A stretch of 64,000 nt of DNA from an uncultured Rhizobium sp. (GCA_945952415.1 CAMFIF010000007.1:1-64000); one strand, 5' to 3'; shown: positions 1-9,440, counted from the stretch's first letter. Numbers and translations are program-made. Notes: generated by a model not told the origin, from the sequence alone.

Positions 1-1331
1 GTGTAGCCCAGTTCCCGCAGCGCCTCCACCGTCATGTGGCGGACATTGTCCTCGTCTTCCACCACCAGCACGACCTCATCGCGCATTCGCTCGGCCACCC
101 CTTCCGGTAGCGGATGGGCGGGGTCATGCGCCATGGCCTGGCCCGTGTGGCGAGGGAGATAGAGAAAAACGGTCGTGCCGCGCCCCGGTGCCGACTGAAG
201 GCGGATGTGGCCGCCCGTCTGCTTCACCCAGCCAAAGACCTGACTGAGGCCGAGGCCCGCGCCATTGCCCGGCCCCTTGGTCGTGAAGAAGGGATCGAAA
301 ACCCGCTCGATGACCTTGGGGGCCATGCCGATGCCGGTATCGGAGACCGCAATCCTGATATAGTCGCCTGGCCGCACCTCCGGGTGCTCCTTGAGATATT
401 CCGCGTCCAGCTCCGCATTTTCCGCAGAGATGGTCACGAGACCGCCTTCGGGCATGGCATCGCCTGCATTCAGGACCAGATTGAGGATAGCCTGTTCGAG
501 CTGGGCAGGATCGGCAAAGAGCGGCCACAGGCCCTCGGCGATCTTCAGCTCGATCGCGATATCCGGCTCGAGGTGGCGGGCGAGCATCTCGGGCAGGCGC
601 TCGAGATGGGTGGCCGTATCGACGATTTCCGGGCGCAGCGTCTGCCGGCGGGAAAAGGCGAGAAGCCGGCTTGTGAGCGAGGCCGCCCGCTTTGCGCCAT
701 CGCGCGCATTGCCGAGAAGGGTCGCCACCTCGTCCGACTGGCCGCGGGCCAACCGCCGTTCTGCAATATCCAGACTGCCGATGATGACGGCGAGCATGTT
801 GTTGAAATCATGGGCAAGGCCGCCCGTCAGCTGGCCGATGGTCTCGATTTTCTGCAGCTCCCGCATCTGGCTCTGGGTAGAGACATGTTCGCTCATCTCC
901 AGTTTCAGCTGTTCGGTGCGCTCTTCCACCATCCGGTCGAACTGGGCGCGAAATTCCAGAAGCTGCCGCTCGTGATCTGCCTTTTCGGCGAGAATGCGCA
1001 ACAGGCCGTCGATCAGCGCAATCAGGATGATGCCGTTGAGAATGAAGCCGGCAAGGCCGATGACCTGCACCGCGGTAAAGGGCGGCGATCCATCCCAGTA
1101 AAGATGAAACTGGACGAGTGCGCAGGAGAGAAAAAGGCTGAGAAGACCCGGGCCTATACCACCGAAAAAGGCTGAAATGACCACCGGAGGCATGAAGAGC
1201 AAATAGGGAAAGGGATCGAAATAGTCAGCGGCTGCCAGACGCAAGATGAAGGCTAGGCTCACCGTGACCACGGAAAAGACGAAGCCGAGCATCGAATTCC
1301 GGCGCAGGCCGGCAATCAGCAGAAGATCCAT
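1..1331 (-). CDS. Hybrid histidine kinase with C-terminal receiver, cut by window edge
   Basis: The reading frame is open from an ATG at 1331 down to the window start, so the C-terminus is missing. The N-terminal third is hydrophobic, with about three to four membrane segments (MASE/DUF4118-like appearance). A coiled linker follows, then an H-box IGQLTGGLAHDFNN, an N-box NLVLNAGDAMP and G-boxes DTGIGMAP and GAGLGLSQV. After a short proline-containing linker a receiver domain begins (VVLVVEDEDNVR) and runs off the edge. It should autophosphorylate at the membrane and pass phosphate to its own receiver or a partner. The H-box resembles that of the large hybrid kinase at 5661. The signal sensed is not visible. 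Confidence 0.85.
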   Translation of the reverse strand, partial: MDLLLIAGLRRNSMLGFVFSVVTVSLAFILRLAAADYFDPFPYLLFMPPVVISAFFGGIGPGLLSLFLSCALVQFHLYWDGSPPFTAVQVIGLAGFILNGIILIALIDGLLRILAEKADHERQLLEFRAQFDRMVEERTEQLKLEMSEHVSTQSQMRELQKIETIGQLTGGLAHDFNNMLAVIIGSLDIAERRLARGQSDEVATLLGNARDGAKRAASLTSRLLAFSRRQTLRPEIVDTATHLERLPEMLARHLEPDIAIELKIAEGLWPLFADPAQLEQAILNLVLNAGDAMPEGGLVTISAENAELDAEYLKEHPEVRPGDYIRIAVSDTGIGMAPKVIERVFDPFFTTKGPGNGAGLGLSQVFGWVKQTGGHIRLQSAPGRGTTVFLYLPRHTGQAMAHDPAHPLPEGVAERMRDEVVLVVEDEDNVRHMTVEALRELGY

Positions 1332-1497
1332 CCCCGACACCAGAAAAGATTGATTAAAGATAGCCACCCGTCAACAGAAACACTTCTGATAATGTGTAGT
1401 GCGGCAAGAACCGCCGGCAAGATGCGATTTCTTATTTTGAGAGAGGATAGAAGCGCGCGCTTCCGATCCGTTTACCATGGGCGGCTCCGGGCGTGCC

Positions 1498-1523
1498 GGA
1501 ACAGGCTTGGCGATCCATGCGTT
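1498..1523 (+). promoter_or_regulatory. EcfG (general stress sigma) type promoter
   Basis: GGAAC at 1498-1502 and CGTT at 1520-1523 are separated by 17 bases, matching the alphaproteobacterial EcfG/RpoE2 pattern GGAAC-N16/17-CGTT. It lies 35 bases before the start codon at 1559. Confidence 0.7.
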
Positions 1524-1558
1524 GACGCGGGGACAGAAACGCGAAGCTGGAGAGAGCC

Positions 1559-1831
1559 ATGAGTTCATCTGCCACGACCACCGATCACAAGACCATTCGC
1601 CAGTGGGCGGAGGCCCGCCGGGGGCATCCCGCCAAGGTGAAGACCGACGGCGAGGGCGGTATCCTGCGCATCGATTTCGGCAAGCCAGAAGAAAACCTGG
1701 AGAGGATCGACTGGAACGAGTTCTTCGAGATCTTCGATGACCGGAACCTGGCCTTTCTTTACCAGGACCAGACGGCGGATGGCGAAAAGAGCCGTTTCAA
1801 CAAGTTCCTGACCCGGGAACGCCATTCATGA
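1559..1831 (+). CDS. Small acidic conserved hypothetical protein
   Basis: This 90-residue protein starts at an ATG preceded by GGAGAGAGCC. It is soluble and charged, with no signal peptide or membrane segment; the C-terminal half (NEFFEIFDDRNLAFLYQDQTA) is the most family-like part. Similar short proteins occur in rhizobia and are sometimes labelled branching-enzyme-like without evidence; I assign no function. An EcfG-type promoter immediately upstream points to induction in the general stress response. No gene is seen in the 181 bases between this gene and the next minus-strand gene. Confidence 0.75.
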   Translation: MSSSATTTDHKTIRQWAEARRGHPAKVKTDGEGGILRIDFGKPEENLERIDWNEFFEIFDDRNLAFLYQDQTADGEKSRFNKFLTRERHS

Positions 1832-2012
1832 CTCCTGAGGGAGCCCTAGCGCTGGAAAGCGGCTGCAGCCGAATTTCAGCGCTCTTGCCACTGCCACCGG
1901 GCCGTTTGATCCCGCCCGGACCAGACCAGGTGAGACGTACGGATTTGCTCCGGCAGGAAAAATCAAGGTCGATCATGGATCGGTGGTTCTCGTCGCGAAG
2001 GTGGCGCGGATC

Positions 2013-2180
2013 TCAATGCAGGAAATAATGCGTGGGTGCCCGCATCTCGTCCGGATTGGGCAGGGGCATGTCTTCCGGGAAGCGCTCCCAGGTGGGTTCT
2101 TCGACTGGATAGTCCTCGCCCCACCGCACCGGCGGATTGTCTCGGGGCTTGGGCTCATTGGGTTGGGCTGGGGGTAGCAT
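2013..2180 (-). CDS. Small proline-rich hypothetical protein
   Basis: A 55-residue ORF rich in Pro, Glu and Asp (MLPPAQPNEPKPRDNPPVRW onward). The start at 2180 is chosen because AAGGAG sits seven bases upstream; a longer frame to 2258 exists but lacks such a site and has an unlikely Arg-rich leader. It lies 43 bases downstream of the 93-residue gene on the same strand and may end that small operon. No domain is recognised. Confidence 0.55.
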   Translation of the reverse strand: MLPPAQPNEPKPRDNPPVRWGEDYPVEEPTWERFPEDMPLPNPDEMRAPTHYFLH

Positions 2181-2223
2181 GACGCATCTCCTTGGTTGCG
2201 GCCGGCACCCGACAGTGCGGGCT

Positions 2224-2505
2224 TTATCGGCTGAGGGCGGTCGCCTCGGGGGATTCACGGTCGGCGCGCACGAGCGCCGCGGTCAGCATCGCCTGCAATT
2301 CCTCATGCGAGCGGCCCTTGATGGCATAGGCGGGGTCCGGCTCCACGACTCCGGGGTCTTCCTGGTGGTCCTGGACATTTTCGGTTTCCTGCCGGTAGCG
2401 CTCCAGAAGGGTGGCGAAGCGCTCGTCACCCGCCAGCATGGTCATGATCTGGACGAGAAGCTTGCGGTGCGCATTCAGCCTTGCTTCGAGATCTGCGCTC
2501 TCCAT
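2224..2505 (-). CDS. Hypothetical 93-residue soluble protein
   Basis: The protein is mostly helical and charged (MESADLEARLNAHRKLLVQI at the N-terminus) and has no membrane segment. Its ATG overlaps the TGA of the upstream membrane-protein gene (TGATG), indicating translational coupling; the longer upstream frame is rejected for this reason. With the 59-residue membrane protein it forms a two-gene unit behind an EcfG-type promoter. Function unknown. Confidence 0.65.
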   Translation of the reverse strand: MESADLEARLNAHRKLLVQIMTMLAGDERFATLLERYRQETENVQDHQEDPGVVEPDPAYAIKGRSHEELQAMLTAALVRADRESPEATALSR

Positions 2506-2684
2506 CAGAGCATGCCCCGGCGGGCGTTGCGGTTGATGGAGAAGGCCGAGGAGCCGTTTGTTTCGCCACGATAGCCCGCGCCAGCCTCGATGGGCGGCAG
2601 GCGGTTCAACAGCAGCGACGCAATGAGAAGTCCGATGAACAGCGGGCCGTCCACCAGGATCAGAAGCCAAAGGAATTCGGTCAT
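2505..2684 (-). CDS. Small single-membrane-span protein
   Basis: A 59-residue protein with one N-terminal hydrophobic segment (about residues 4-26, FLWLLILVDGPLFIGLLIAS) and a short polar tail ending in NRNARRGML. The ATG at 2684 is preceded by AGGAAGG; the longer frame to 2726 lacks a comparable site. It is the first gene of a minus-strand unit and lies 38 bases after an EcfG-type promoter. A stress-induced inner-membrane microprotein is a reasonable inference. Confidence 0.65.
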   Translation of the reverse strand: MTEFLWLLILVDGPLFIGLLIASLLLNRLPPIEAGAGYRGETNGSSAFSINRNARRGML

Positions 2685-2721
2685 GGTCCACCTTCCTGAA
2701 ATGTCTGAACTGTTGCCGGTA

Positions 2722-2746
2722 AACACCCGGAAGGGAGGTTCGTTCC
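2722..2746 (-). promoter_or_regulatory. EcfG-type promoter, minus strand
   Basis: On the minus strand GGAAC (2742-2746) is followed after 16 bases by TGTT (2722-2725), a one-base variant of CGTT. It is placed to drive the small-protein unit starting at 2684 and sits back to back with the plus-strand site at 2750. Confidence 0.5.
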
Positions 2747-2749
2747 CAT

Positions 2750-2774
2750 GGAACCGAACGGCGTTTCGCGCGTT
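2750..2774 (+). promoter_or_regulatory. EcfG-type promoter, plus strand
   Basis: GGAAC (2750-2754) and CGTT (2771-2774) are 16 bases apart. The start codon at 2807 is 33 bases downstream. With the minus-strand site it forms a divergent pair three bases apart. Confidence 0.75.
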
Positions 2775-2806
2775 TCACGGCGATATCAGCGGAGGAGATT
2801 ATCGCC

Positions 2807-3031
2807 ATGGAACGACCCGATACGGCCCGTCACAATCTGCAGCTTCACTTCGATTTCCTGAGCAGAAAGGCGCTGCTGTCGGTCAATGGCCGGGGCTATG
2901 TTCTGCCGGACCGGTATCCGAACAAGGAGACGGCGGAAGTGGCGGCGCAGAAATTCGCCATGGAGCACCTTGGGCTCGGCAAGGCTGACGAGCAGGCCCG
3001 CACCGCCGACCTCGCGATCTGGCTGCACTGA
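2807..3031 (+). CDS. Small conserved hypothetical protein, probable stress protein
   Basis: A 74-residue soluble protein with a strong ribosome site (GGAGGAGAT) before its ATG. The sequence contains a beta-hairpin-like stretch (LLSVNGRGYVLPDRYPNKET) and ends before a clear terminator. A near-consensus EcfG-type promoter precedes it. No family is assigned with confidence. Confidence 0.7.
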   Translation: MERPDTARHNLQLHFDFLSRKALLSVNGRGYVLPDRYPNKETAEVAAQKFAMEHLGLGKADEQARTADLAIWLH

Positions 3032-3060
3032 GCCTGTCTGTTTTTCATTTCATACGATAA

Positions 3061-3091
3061 GGGCCGGCGGAATGGATCCGCCGGCCCTTTT
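3061..3091. terminator. Bidirectional Rho-independent terminator
   Basis: An 11-bp perfect stem (GGGCCGGCGGA paired with TCCGCCGGCCC) with a five-base loop is followed by TTTT. It separates the plus-strand gene ending at 3031 from the convergent gene ending at 3106. Confidence 0.85.
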
Positions 3092-3105
3092 GCATGGATG
3101 CCGTA

Positions 3106-3606
3106 TCAGGCCGCCTTGCGTTCGGCCGCAGCATTCAGCGCGGTTTCGGCAAGGGCGGTCAGCGAGGTGTCGGTATTCGACTCTTCCTTCAGCGTCTGCT
3201 CGAGAAGTTTTGCCGCATCGTTGTAACCGAGCTGCTTCGCCCAGGCGCAGAGCGTGCCGTAACGGGTAATCTCGTAGTGCTCGACGGCCTGTGCCGACGA
3301 AATCAGGCCGGCATCGAGGGCAGGGGAGCCCTTGAATTCTTCCATGATTTCCTCACCCTCGGCGATGATGCCCTGGATGGCTTCGCAGGTCTTGCCCTGG
3401 GCGCGCTTGCCGATGATCTCGAACACTTCCCTCAGGCGCTCGACCTGGCCTTCGGTTTCCTCGCGGTGCTTTTCGAAAGCCTGACGGAGCTTTTCCGACT
3501 GCGAAGCGCGTGCCATTTTCGGCAGTGCTTTGAGAATCTGCCGTTCGGCGTAGTAAATATCCTTCAGCGTATCGTAAAACAGGTCCTGAAGCATCTTCTG
3601 AGCCAT
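3106..3606 (-). CDS. DUF892 ferritin-like protein (YciE/YciF family)
   Basis: The 166-residue protein matches the YciE/YciF family in length and pattern: helices with LQDLFYDTLKDIYYAERQIL at the start, EKHREETEGQVERL, and a later AVEHYEITRYGTLCAWA helix. The Glu and His residues in these helices (YAE, EETEGQ, EHYE) are the expected di-iron ligands of the ferritin-like fold. Members are stress-induced and often encoded next to other EcfG targets. The ATG has AGAGGAG upstream, and an EcfG-type promoter lies 47 bases before it. Its physiological substrate is unknown. Confidence 0.9.
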   Translation of the reverse strand: MAQKMLQDLFYDTLKDIYYAERQILKALPKMARASQSEKLRQAFEKHREETEGQVERLREVFEIIGKRAQGKTCEAIQGIIAEGEEIMEEFKGSPALDAGLISSAQAVEHYEITRYGTLCAWAKQLGYNDAAKLLEQTLKEESNTDTSLTALAETALNAAAERKAA

Positions 3607-3652
3607 TGGTATTCACTCCTCTTGATAGAATTCCTGGGGCCCCCTGCCCAAG

Positions 3653-3677
3653 AACCGACGAGCCGACCGATGGTTCC
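3653..3677 (-). promoter_or_regulatory. EcfG-type promoter for the DUF892 gene
   Basis: On the minus strand GGAAC (3673-3677) and GGTT (3653-3656) are 16 bases apart. The remainder of 3607-3937 shows no gene on either strand that I would support. Confidence 0.65.
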
Positions 3678-3937
3678 GCTTCTGTCATTATTGACGGGGA
3701 ATTATTCGAATGCGACTTTTAAGAGTGGAATAGTTTCACTCGGTCGTGAAATAACTGATGCGTCATACAAGGGATTCGATAAACATGTGAGGGAACAACG
3801 CTGCTTCGCCGCGGATGTTCCCAAGCGACGTGGAGCGGCAGCGCCAGCGAGGCTTGGCCTTCTGGCATGTGGGCTGGCAGTATTCGGATTTCGGTCAGGG
3901 TGCTTCCGGCTTTGGGGATTGCAAAGGGGGGCTCCTG

Positions 3938-5485
3938 TTGAACCAAGTGGGCACATCGGTGCTTCGCGACCGGAAGGCTTTGCCTGCTCTTGCCATCGGC
4001 ATGGGCGTGGTCTTCTTCGTCGCGATCGTCGGCCTGACGGTGTTGATGGTCTGGCAAAACTACCGCTCTGCCATCAGTGCGGGCGAGGCCCGCGCCCTGT
4101 CTTCTGCCCATGTGGTGGCCGCCAATCTCGAATGGATGATCGAGGCGAGCGACCAGGCCCTGCGCCGGATCGATTCCGTGCTTGCGGACAAGCCGATCCA
4201 GTCTTCCAGCGATACGGCTGACGACATTGCCCAGGCGGTCAGCGGCCTGCCGGCCGGCTTTCAATATGCGGTCTATGACGAGACGGGCCGGCTCCGGCTC
4301 TCCAATATCAGCAATGCTCCGGCCATAGATGTATCGGATCGCAGCTATTTCCAGAAGGTACAGACGACCGACCAGACGGTGATCTCGCCGCAGCTCATGG
4401 AGCGGGTCAGCAAGGAGCAGGTCTTCGTCATCGCCCGCCGCATCAAGCGGGAGGGCAAGTTCCATGGGGCTGCCACCATTGCCATCCCGGTCAGCAAGCT
4501 CGTGGAATTCTGGAGCAGCATGGGGCTGGGCCCCTATTCCACCATCGGCGTGATCGGTGACGATGGCTGGCTGGTGGCGCGCTATCCGGCCGTCGCCAAA
4601 AGCATGCAGCTGAAGAACCTGCCGCTCTTTGCGCCGCCGCTCAAATGGCAGCAGAGCGGCTTTTATCACAGCGATGTCTCGCCCGTGGACCACAAGTCGC
4701 GCATTGTCGGCTTCTGGCGTATCAACAAGTGGCCGCTGATTGCACTTGCCGGTATCGAGCGCACGGAAACGCTCGACGTCTTCTGGACGACGCTGAAGCA
4801 GGAAGTGGTTTTTGGCCTGCCGATGATCGCGCTGCTTCTCATCGAGGCGGTGTCCATAGCAGCCCTGCTCAGGGCCTATGTGGCCCGAAACAACGAGCTC
4901 GAAAAGGCGCTGGAACGCAACAATTTCCTCTTCCGGGAGATCCATCATCGGGTAAAGAACAATCTTCAGGCCGTTTCCGCGCTGGTACGCCTGCAGCCCC
5001 TGCCGGATCAGGCGCGCAAGGAGATGGTGAACCGGATTTCGGCGATGATTGCGGTTCACGAGCAGATCTACCAGTCCGACCAGTTCGACCGGCTGGAGGC
5101 GGCCCCCTACCTTACCCGGGTGGTGACGGAGATTGCCCGCGCCTATAATCGCGACGTGGACGTGCGTTTCGAGATGCAGGAAATCTTCGTCGACCGCGAC
5201 CAGGCCCTGCCCATCGGACTGGTGGTCAACGAGGTGGTGTCGAATGCCTTCAAATATGCCTTTGACGGGCGGGAAAGCGGACGGCTCGACGTCCATCTTC
5301 AGCAAGTGGATGGGGCAACCGTGCTTACCATCCGCGATGACGGGCCGGGCTTCAACCCGGAGGGCGCGGCGCGGGGCATGGGCAGCAAGCTGATTGCCGG
5401 CTTCGTTGCCCAGCTTGGCGGGCGCTATGTATTTACCTCGGAAAATGGTGCCGTCTTCACCATGACGATCCCGCCCGCGGGCTGA
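3938..5485 (+). CDS. Membrane sensor histidine kinase, HisKA_2 type
   Basis: The protein has an N-terminal membrane segment (LAIGMGVVFFVAIVGLTVLM), a periplasmic double-Cache-like region of about 260 residues and a second segment near residue 300. A HisKA_2 domain follows with phosphoacceptor box REIHHRVKNNLQAVSALVRL, then a catalytic domain (NEVVSNAFKYAF, DDGPGF). Kinases of this type feed the PhyR-EcfG general stress cascade in alphaproteobacteria, which fits the promoter-rich surroundings; that link is inference. I chose the TTG at 3938 because AAAGGGGGG lies just upstream and the longer frame from 3815 adds a non-hydrophobic, atypical leader. The protein is then about 515 residues. Confidence 0.85.
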   Translation: MNQVGTSVLRDRKALPALAIGMGVVFFVAIVGLTVLMVWQNYRSAISAGEARALSSAHVVAANLEWMIEASDQALRRIDSVLADKPIQSSSDTADDIAQAVSGLPAGFQYAVYDETGRLRLSNISNAPAIDVSDRSYFQKVQTTDQTVISPQLMERVSKEQVFVIARRIKREGKFHGAATIAIPVSKLVEFWSSMGLGPYSTIGVIGDDGWLVARYPAVAKSMQLKNLPLFAPPLKWQQSGFYHSDVSPVDHKSRIVGFWRINKWPLIALAGIERTETLDVFWTTLKQEVVFGLPMIALLLIEAVSIAALLRAYVARNNELEKALERNNFLFREIHHRVKNNLQAVSALVRLQPLPDQARKEMVNRISAMIAVHEQIYQSDQFDRLEAAPYLTRVVTEIARAYNRDVDVRFEMQEIFVDRDQALPIGLVVNEVVSNAFKYAFDGRESGRLDVHLQQVDGATVLTIRDDGPGFNPEGAARGMGSKLIAGFVAQLGGRYVFTSENGAVFTMTIPPAG

Positions 5486-5660
5486 TGGCGAAGGGCGCCT
5501 GCTTTCGGTGCCGCGTCTCCTTGCGAAACGGTGCGGTCGCCCTATCTGGCGAGCGTGGCCGGGTCTCCGGTGAGCCGGCACCCTCTTCGCCTGCGGGCCT
5601 TCAAGGGACGGTCTGGCCACCGTCGGCAATGGAAGCGATCAACAGGGGAAAGAAGAAGCC

Positions 5661-8600
5661 TTGAGCGAGACGGCCACATCCGCACCGGAACCATTGAGCC
5701 ATACCGAGAGCCGGACGGAGGATGCCCGTCCCTGTGTCGTCAGGCTTGCCGCGGATCATGACTGGGCGTCCACTCCGCTCGGTCCACGGGAAGACTGGCC
5801 GCCCCATCTCGTCAATGCGGTCGGGCTGATCCTTCGCTCCTCCGTGCCCATGGTAACGCTCTGGGGCGAAGATGGCGTGATGATCTATAATGACGGCTAT
5901 GCGGAGATCTGCGGCGGCCGTCATCCGGCAGTCTTCGGGGCGAAGGTGCGCGAAGCCTGGCCGGAAGTGGCCGATTTCAATGAAAACGTGCTGCGGGCCT
6001 GTTTCGCGGGCGGGACGCTCGCCTATCGCGACCAGGAAATGATCCTGTTTCGCAACAATGGCATGCCGGAACAGGTTTGGTTCGACCTCGATTATTCCCC
6101 GATACCGGATGAAAAAGGCCGCCCTGTCGGCGTGATCGCCATCGTGGTGGAGACGACGAGCAAGGTGCGGGCCGAGCGTCAGGTGAAAAGCCAGGACGAG
6201 CGGTTGCGGCAGATGTTCGAGCAGGCGCCGGGTTTCGTCGCAACGCTGGTCGGGCCCGATCACGTGTTCGAAATGGCCAACAATGCCTATCGCGAGCTGA
6301 TCGACAACCGCCCGATCATCGGCAAGCCGGTGAGCGAGGCCCTGCCCGAGGTGGTGGAGCAGGGGTTCATCGATCTACTCGACCGGGTGCGCAGTTCCGG
6401 AACACCCTTTGTCGGACGCGGCGTGCGGGTTCTGCTTAAGCGCCAGGGCGGCGAGCCGGACGAGCGCTTTCTCGATTTCATCTACCAGCCGGTTTTTGCC
6501 GAAGACGGGGTGCCGACCGGCATTTTCGTCCAGGGCCATGATGTCACCGAACAGAAGCTGATCGAAGAGGCGCTGCGCGACAGCGAAACCCGCTTCCGGC
6601 TGGTGGCGCAGGATGCGCCGGTGATGCTTTGGATGACGGATCATGCCGGGCGCATCACCTTTCTCAACGCCGCCATGCGCCGCTTCTGGGGCATGGGGGA
6701 CGAGGAGGAGGCGTCTGAGCTTGACTGGGAAGCGCTCATCCATCCCGGCGACATGGACATGGTCCGCGCCCGGGTGAGCGATTCCCGTGCCGGGCTGGAT
6801 CCTTCCATGATCGAACTGCGCATCCGCCATGCGGATGGCAGCTATCGCCGCCTGCAATGCCGCTCGCAGCCGCGCTATGACAGCAATGGCGAATTCCTCG
6901 GCCTGATCGGCGTCAATGTCGACGTGACCGATGTCCGCGCGCAGGAAATCCGCCGCGCAGCGCTGATCGAACTGTCGGACCGGTTCCGGCTTCTCGAGGA
7001 TCCCGCAGAGATCGCCTTTGCGGCGGCGGAAACGCTCGCGCGGGTGATGAATGTGAGCCGCGCCGGCTATGGCACGATCGATGCCGAACGCGAGACCATC
7101 ACCATCGACAAGGACTGGAATGCACCCGGCATCAAGAGCCTTGCCGGCACGCTGCAGTTTCGCGATTACGGCACCTATATCGAGGACCTCAAGCGGGGTG
7201 AGACCGTCTGTGTTTCCGATGCCTACAAGGACCCCCGCACCTCCAGGAATGCGGATGCGCTGAAGGCGATCAGCGCGCAATCCTTCATCAACATGCCGGT
7301 GACCGAGCGGGAAGGCCTGGTGGCGCTCCTCTATCTCAACCACGAGGATGCGCGGGAATGGGCCCCGGACGAGGTGGATTTCATCCGCGACGTGGCGGAG
7401 AGGACGCGCGTTGCCTCCGAGCGACGCCGCGCCGAGCAGGAACTCAAGCAGTTTGCCCTGTCGCTCGAGCAGCAGGTGGTGGAGCGGACCGCCGAACTCG
7501 ACCGAATCTGGCGCAATTCACGCGACCTGCTGGTGGTGCTGAATGCGGATGGGGCGATCCGTTCGGTCAATCCGGCCTGGACCGCAGCGCTCGGCTACAG
7601 CCCGCGCGAAGTGCTGGGCGAGGCTTTCCGCAGCTTCCTGTGGGATGATGACGAGACCTCCATGCAGTTTTCGCTTAGCGATGGCGGTCTCAAGCCCTAT
7701 TTCATCGACCAGGTGATCCGCTTCCGCCACAAGGATGGATCGGTCCGGGCGATCGACTGGCGCATCACCATGGAGGGCCAGCTGCTCTTTGCCTATGGCC
7801 GCGACGTGACCGCCGAGCAGGAGCAGGCCGCCGCCCTGGAGCAGGCAGAGTTGCAGCTGCGCCAGGCGCAGAAGATGGAGGCGATTGGCCAGCTCACCGG
7901 CGGCATTGCTCATGATTTCAATAACTTGCTGCAGGTTATTTCGGGAAGCCTTCAGCTTCTCACCCGCGAGGTTGCGGGCAATGAACGGGCCAGCCAGCAT
8001 ATCGAGCGGGCGCTGGCAGGCGTGGGGCGCGGATCGAAACTCGCGACCCAGCTTCTCGCATTCGGCCGCCGGCAGCCTCTGGAACCGAAGGTGATCAATA
8101 TCGGTCGTTTCATCGACAGCCTGGAGGAGCTGCTTCACCGCACCATCGGCGAGGCGATCGAAATCCGCACGGTTCGTGCAGCCGATCTCTGGAACACGCT
8201 GGTCGACCCCTCGCAGATCGAGAATGCCATCCTCAATCTGGCGCTCAATGCCCGCGATGCCATGAATGGCGTGGGGCGGCTGACCATCGAGCTTGCCAAT
8301 GCGGCGGTGGATGCCAGCCAGATCCAGCGCGATCCCGATCTTGCGCCAGGCCAGTATGTGGTGGTTGCGGTTACCGATACGGGCGCCGGCATGCCGCCCG
8401 AGATCATGGCACGGGTGTTCGAGCCCTTCTTTTCCACCAAACCGGTGGGCAAGGGCAGTGGCCTCGGCCTCTCGATGGTCTATGGTTTCGTCAAGCAGTC
8501 GGGCGGCCATGTGAAGATCTATAGCGAGCTTGGCGTTGGCACCACGGTTCGACTCTATCTGCCCCGGTCCACCGCCGGCGAGGATCGCCTGAACGAGCAG

Positions 8601-9440
8601 GACATGGGACCGATATCTGGCGGCAAGGAAACCATTCTTGTGGCGGAGGACGATGACGAGGTGCGCTCCACGGTGGTCGCGCTGCTCGGCGAGCTTGGCT
8701 ATACCGTGCTGAAGGCGCGGGATGCGGAAAGCGCCTGGACGGTGATCGAGAGCGGCATCGATATCGATCTCCTGTTCACCGACGTGGTCATGCCCGGTCC
8801 GATGCGCAGCACCGATCTCGCGCGGATGGCGCGGGAGCGCTATCCCGATCTCGGCATTCTGTTCACCTCCGGCTATACGGAAAACTCGATCGTTCATGAC
8901 GGCCGGCTCGATGCCGGGGTTGAACTGCTCTCGAAGCCCTATAGCCGCGAGGCGCTGGCCCGCCGGATCCGGCAGGTCCTGAATGCCCGCCGGAAAGGGG
9001 GCCAGGCGGAGGAAGCGGAAGCGCCGCATTCCGCTGCGCCGCCTTTGCCGGCGCCGTCCCTTGCAAACGTGCCCGAAGCGTCGGCGGCGCCGGCCGCCCT
9101 TGCGATCCTGCTGGTGGAGGATGATTTCCTTATCCGCATGAATACGGTCGACATGCTGGAGGAACTCGGCCATCGCGCCACGGAGGCTGCCTCAGCCGAA
9201 GAAGCGCTCGATCTTCTCCAGTCGGACCGCTTCGATGTGTTGCTGACCGATATGGGTCTGCCGAAAATGTCCGGCACGGACCTTGCGATCACTGCCCGCG
9301 CGATCTTCCCCGAGCTGGGCGTCATCTTTGCAACGGGCCACCAGCATCTGCCCGACGTACCGGGTGGCCGGCGGCCCGTGCTGTTGCCGAAACCCTTCGG
9401 TCTTTCGGAACTGGAGGAAGCGCTGGCGCAGGTGATCTAG
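5661..9440 (+). CDS. Multi-PAS/GAF hybrid histidine kinase with two receivers
   Basis: A 1259-residue soluble sensor kinase. In order: PAS-like domain (about 30-175), PAS (180-300), PAS/PAC (305-430), GAF (440-590), coiled coil (590-615), PAS (620-720), kinase core with H-box IGQLTGGIAHDFNNLLQ (about 745), N-box NLALNARDAM and G-boxes DTGAGMP and GKGSGLGLSMVYGF. Two receivers end it: the first with LLFTDVVMPGP, the second (from about 1145) with LLTDMGLPKMSG. No membrane segment is visible. It starts at a TTG after AAAGAAGAAG. Two terminal receivers suggest a phosphorelay or phosphatase sink. Signal unknown. Confidence 0.9.
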   Translation: MSETATSAPEPLSHTESRTEDARPCVVRLAADHDWASTPLGPREDWPPHLVNAVGLILRSSVPMVTLWGEDGVMIYNDGYAEICGGRHPAVFGAKVREAWPEVADFNENVLRACFAGGTLAYRDQEMILFRNNGMPEQVWFDLDYSPIPDEKGRPVGVIAIVVETTSKVRAERQVKSQDERLRQMFEQAPGFVATLVGPDHVFEMANNAYRELIDNRPIIGKPVSEALPEVVEQGFIDLLDRVRSSGTPFVGRGVRVLLKRQGGEPDERFLDFIYQPVFAEDGVPTGIFVQGHDVTEQKLIEEALRDSETRFRLVAQDAPVMLWMTDHAGRITFLNAAMRRFWGMGDEEEASELDWEALIHPGDMDMVRARVSDSRAGLDPSMIELRIRHADGSYRRLQCRSQPRYDSNGEFLGLIGVNVDVTDVRAQEIRRAALIELSDRFRLLEDPAEIAFAAAETLARVMNVSRAGYGTIDAERETITIDKDWNAPGIKSLAGTLQFRDYGTYIEDLKRGETVCVSDAYKDPRTSRNADALKAISAQSFINMPVTEREGLVALLYLNHEDAREWAPDEVDFIRDVAERTRVASERRRAEQELKQFALSLEQQVVERTAELDRIWRNSRDLLVVLNADGAIRSVNPAWTAALGYSPREVLGEAFRSFLWDDDETSMQFSLSDGGLKPYFIDQVIRFRHKDGSVRAIDWRITMEGQLLFAYGRDVTAEQEQAAALEQAELQLRQAQKMEAIGQLTGGIAHDFNNLLQVISGSLQLLTREVAGNERASQHIERALAGVGRGSKLATQLLAFGRRQPLEPKVINIGRFIDSLEELLHRTIGEAIEIRTVRAADLWNTLVDPSQIENAILNLALNARDAMNGVGRLTIELANAAVDASQIQRDPDLAPGQYVVVAVTDTGAGMPPEIMARVFEPFFSTKPVGKGSGLGLSMVYGFVKQSGGHVKIYSELGVGTTVRLYLPRSTAGEDRLNEQDMGPISGGKETILVAEDDDEVRSTVVALLGELGYTVLKARDAESAWTVIESGIDIDLLFTDVVMPGPMRSTDLARMARERYPDLGILFTSGYTENSIVHDGRLDAGVELLSKPYSREALARRIRQVLNARRKGGQAEEAEAPHSAAPPLPAPSLANVPEASAAPAALAILLVEDDFLIRMNTVDMLEELGHRATEAASAEEALDLLQSDRFDVLLTDMGLPKMSGTDLAITARAIFPELGVIFATGHQHLPDVPGGRRPVLLPKPFGLSELEEALAQVI

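Noticed and set aside
114..1175. 353-codon plus-strand frame over the first kinase gene
   Set aside because: It is antisense to a complete set of kinase motifs on the minus strand and contains no recognisable domain.
3791..3825. GGAAC upstream of the HisKA_2 kinase considered as another stress promoter
   Set aside because: The only GTT-containing element lies 19 bases away, outside the 16-17 base spacing.
3719..5629. 636-codon minus-strand frame
   Set aside because: Shadow of the HisKA_2 kinase gene in GC-rich DNA; the plus frame has all kinase motifs.
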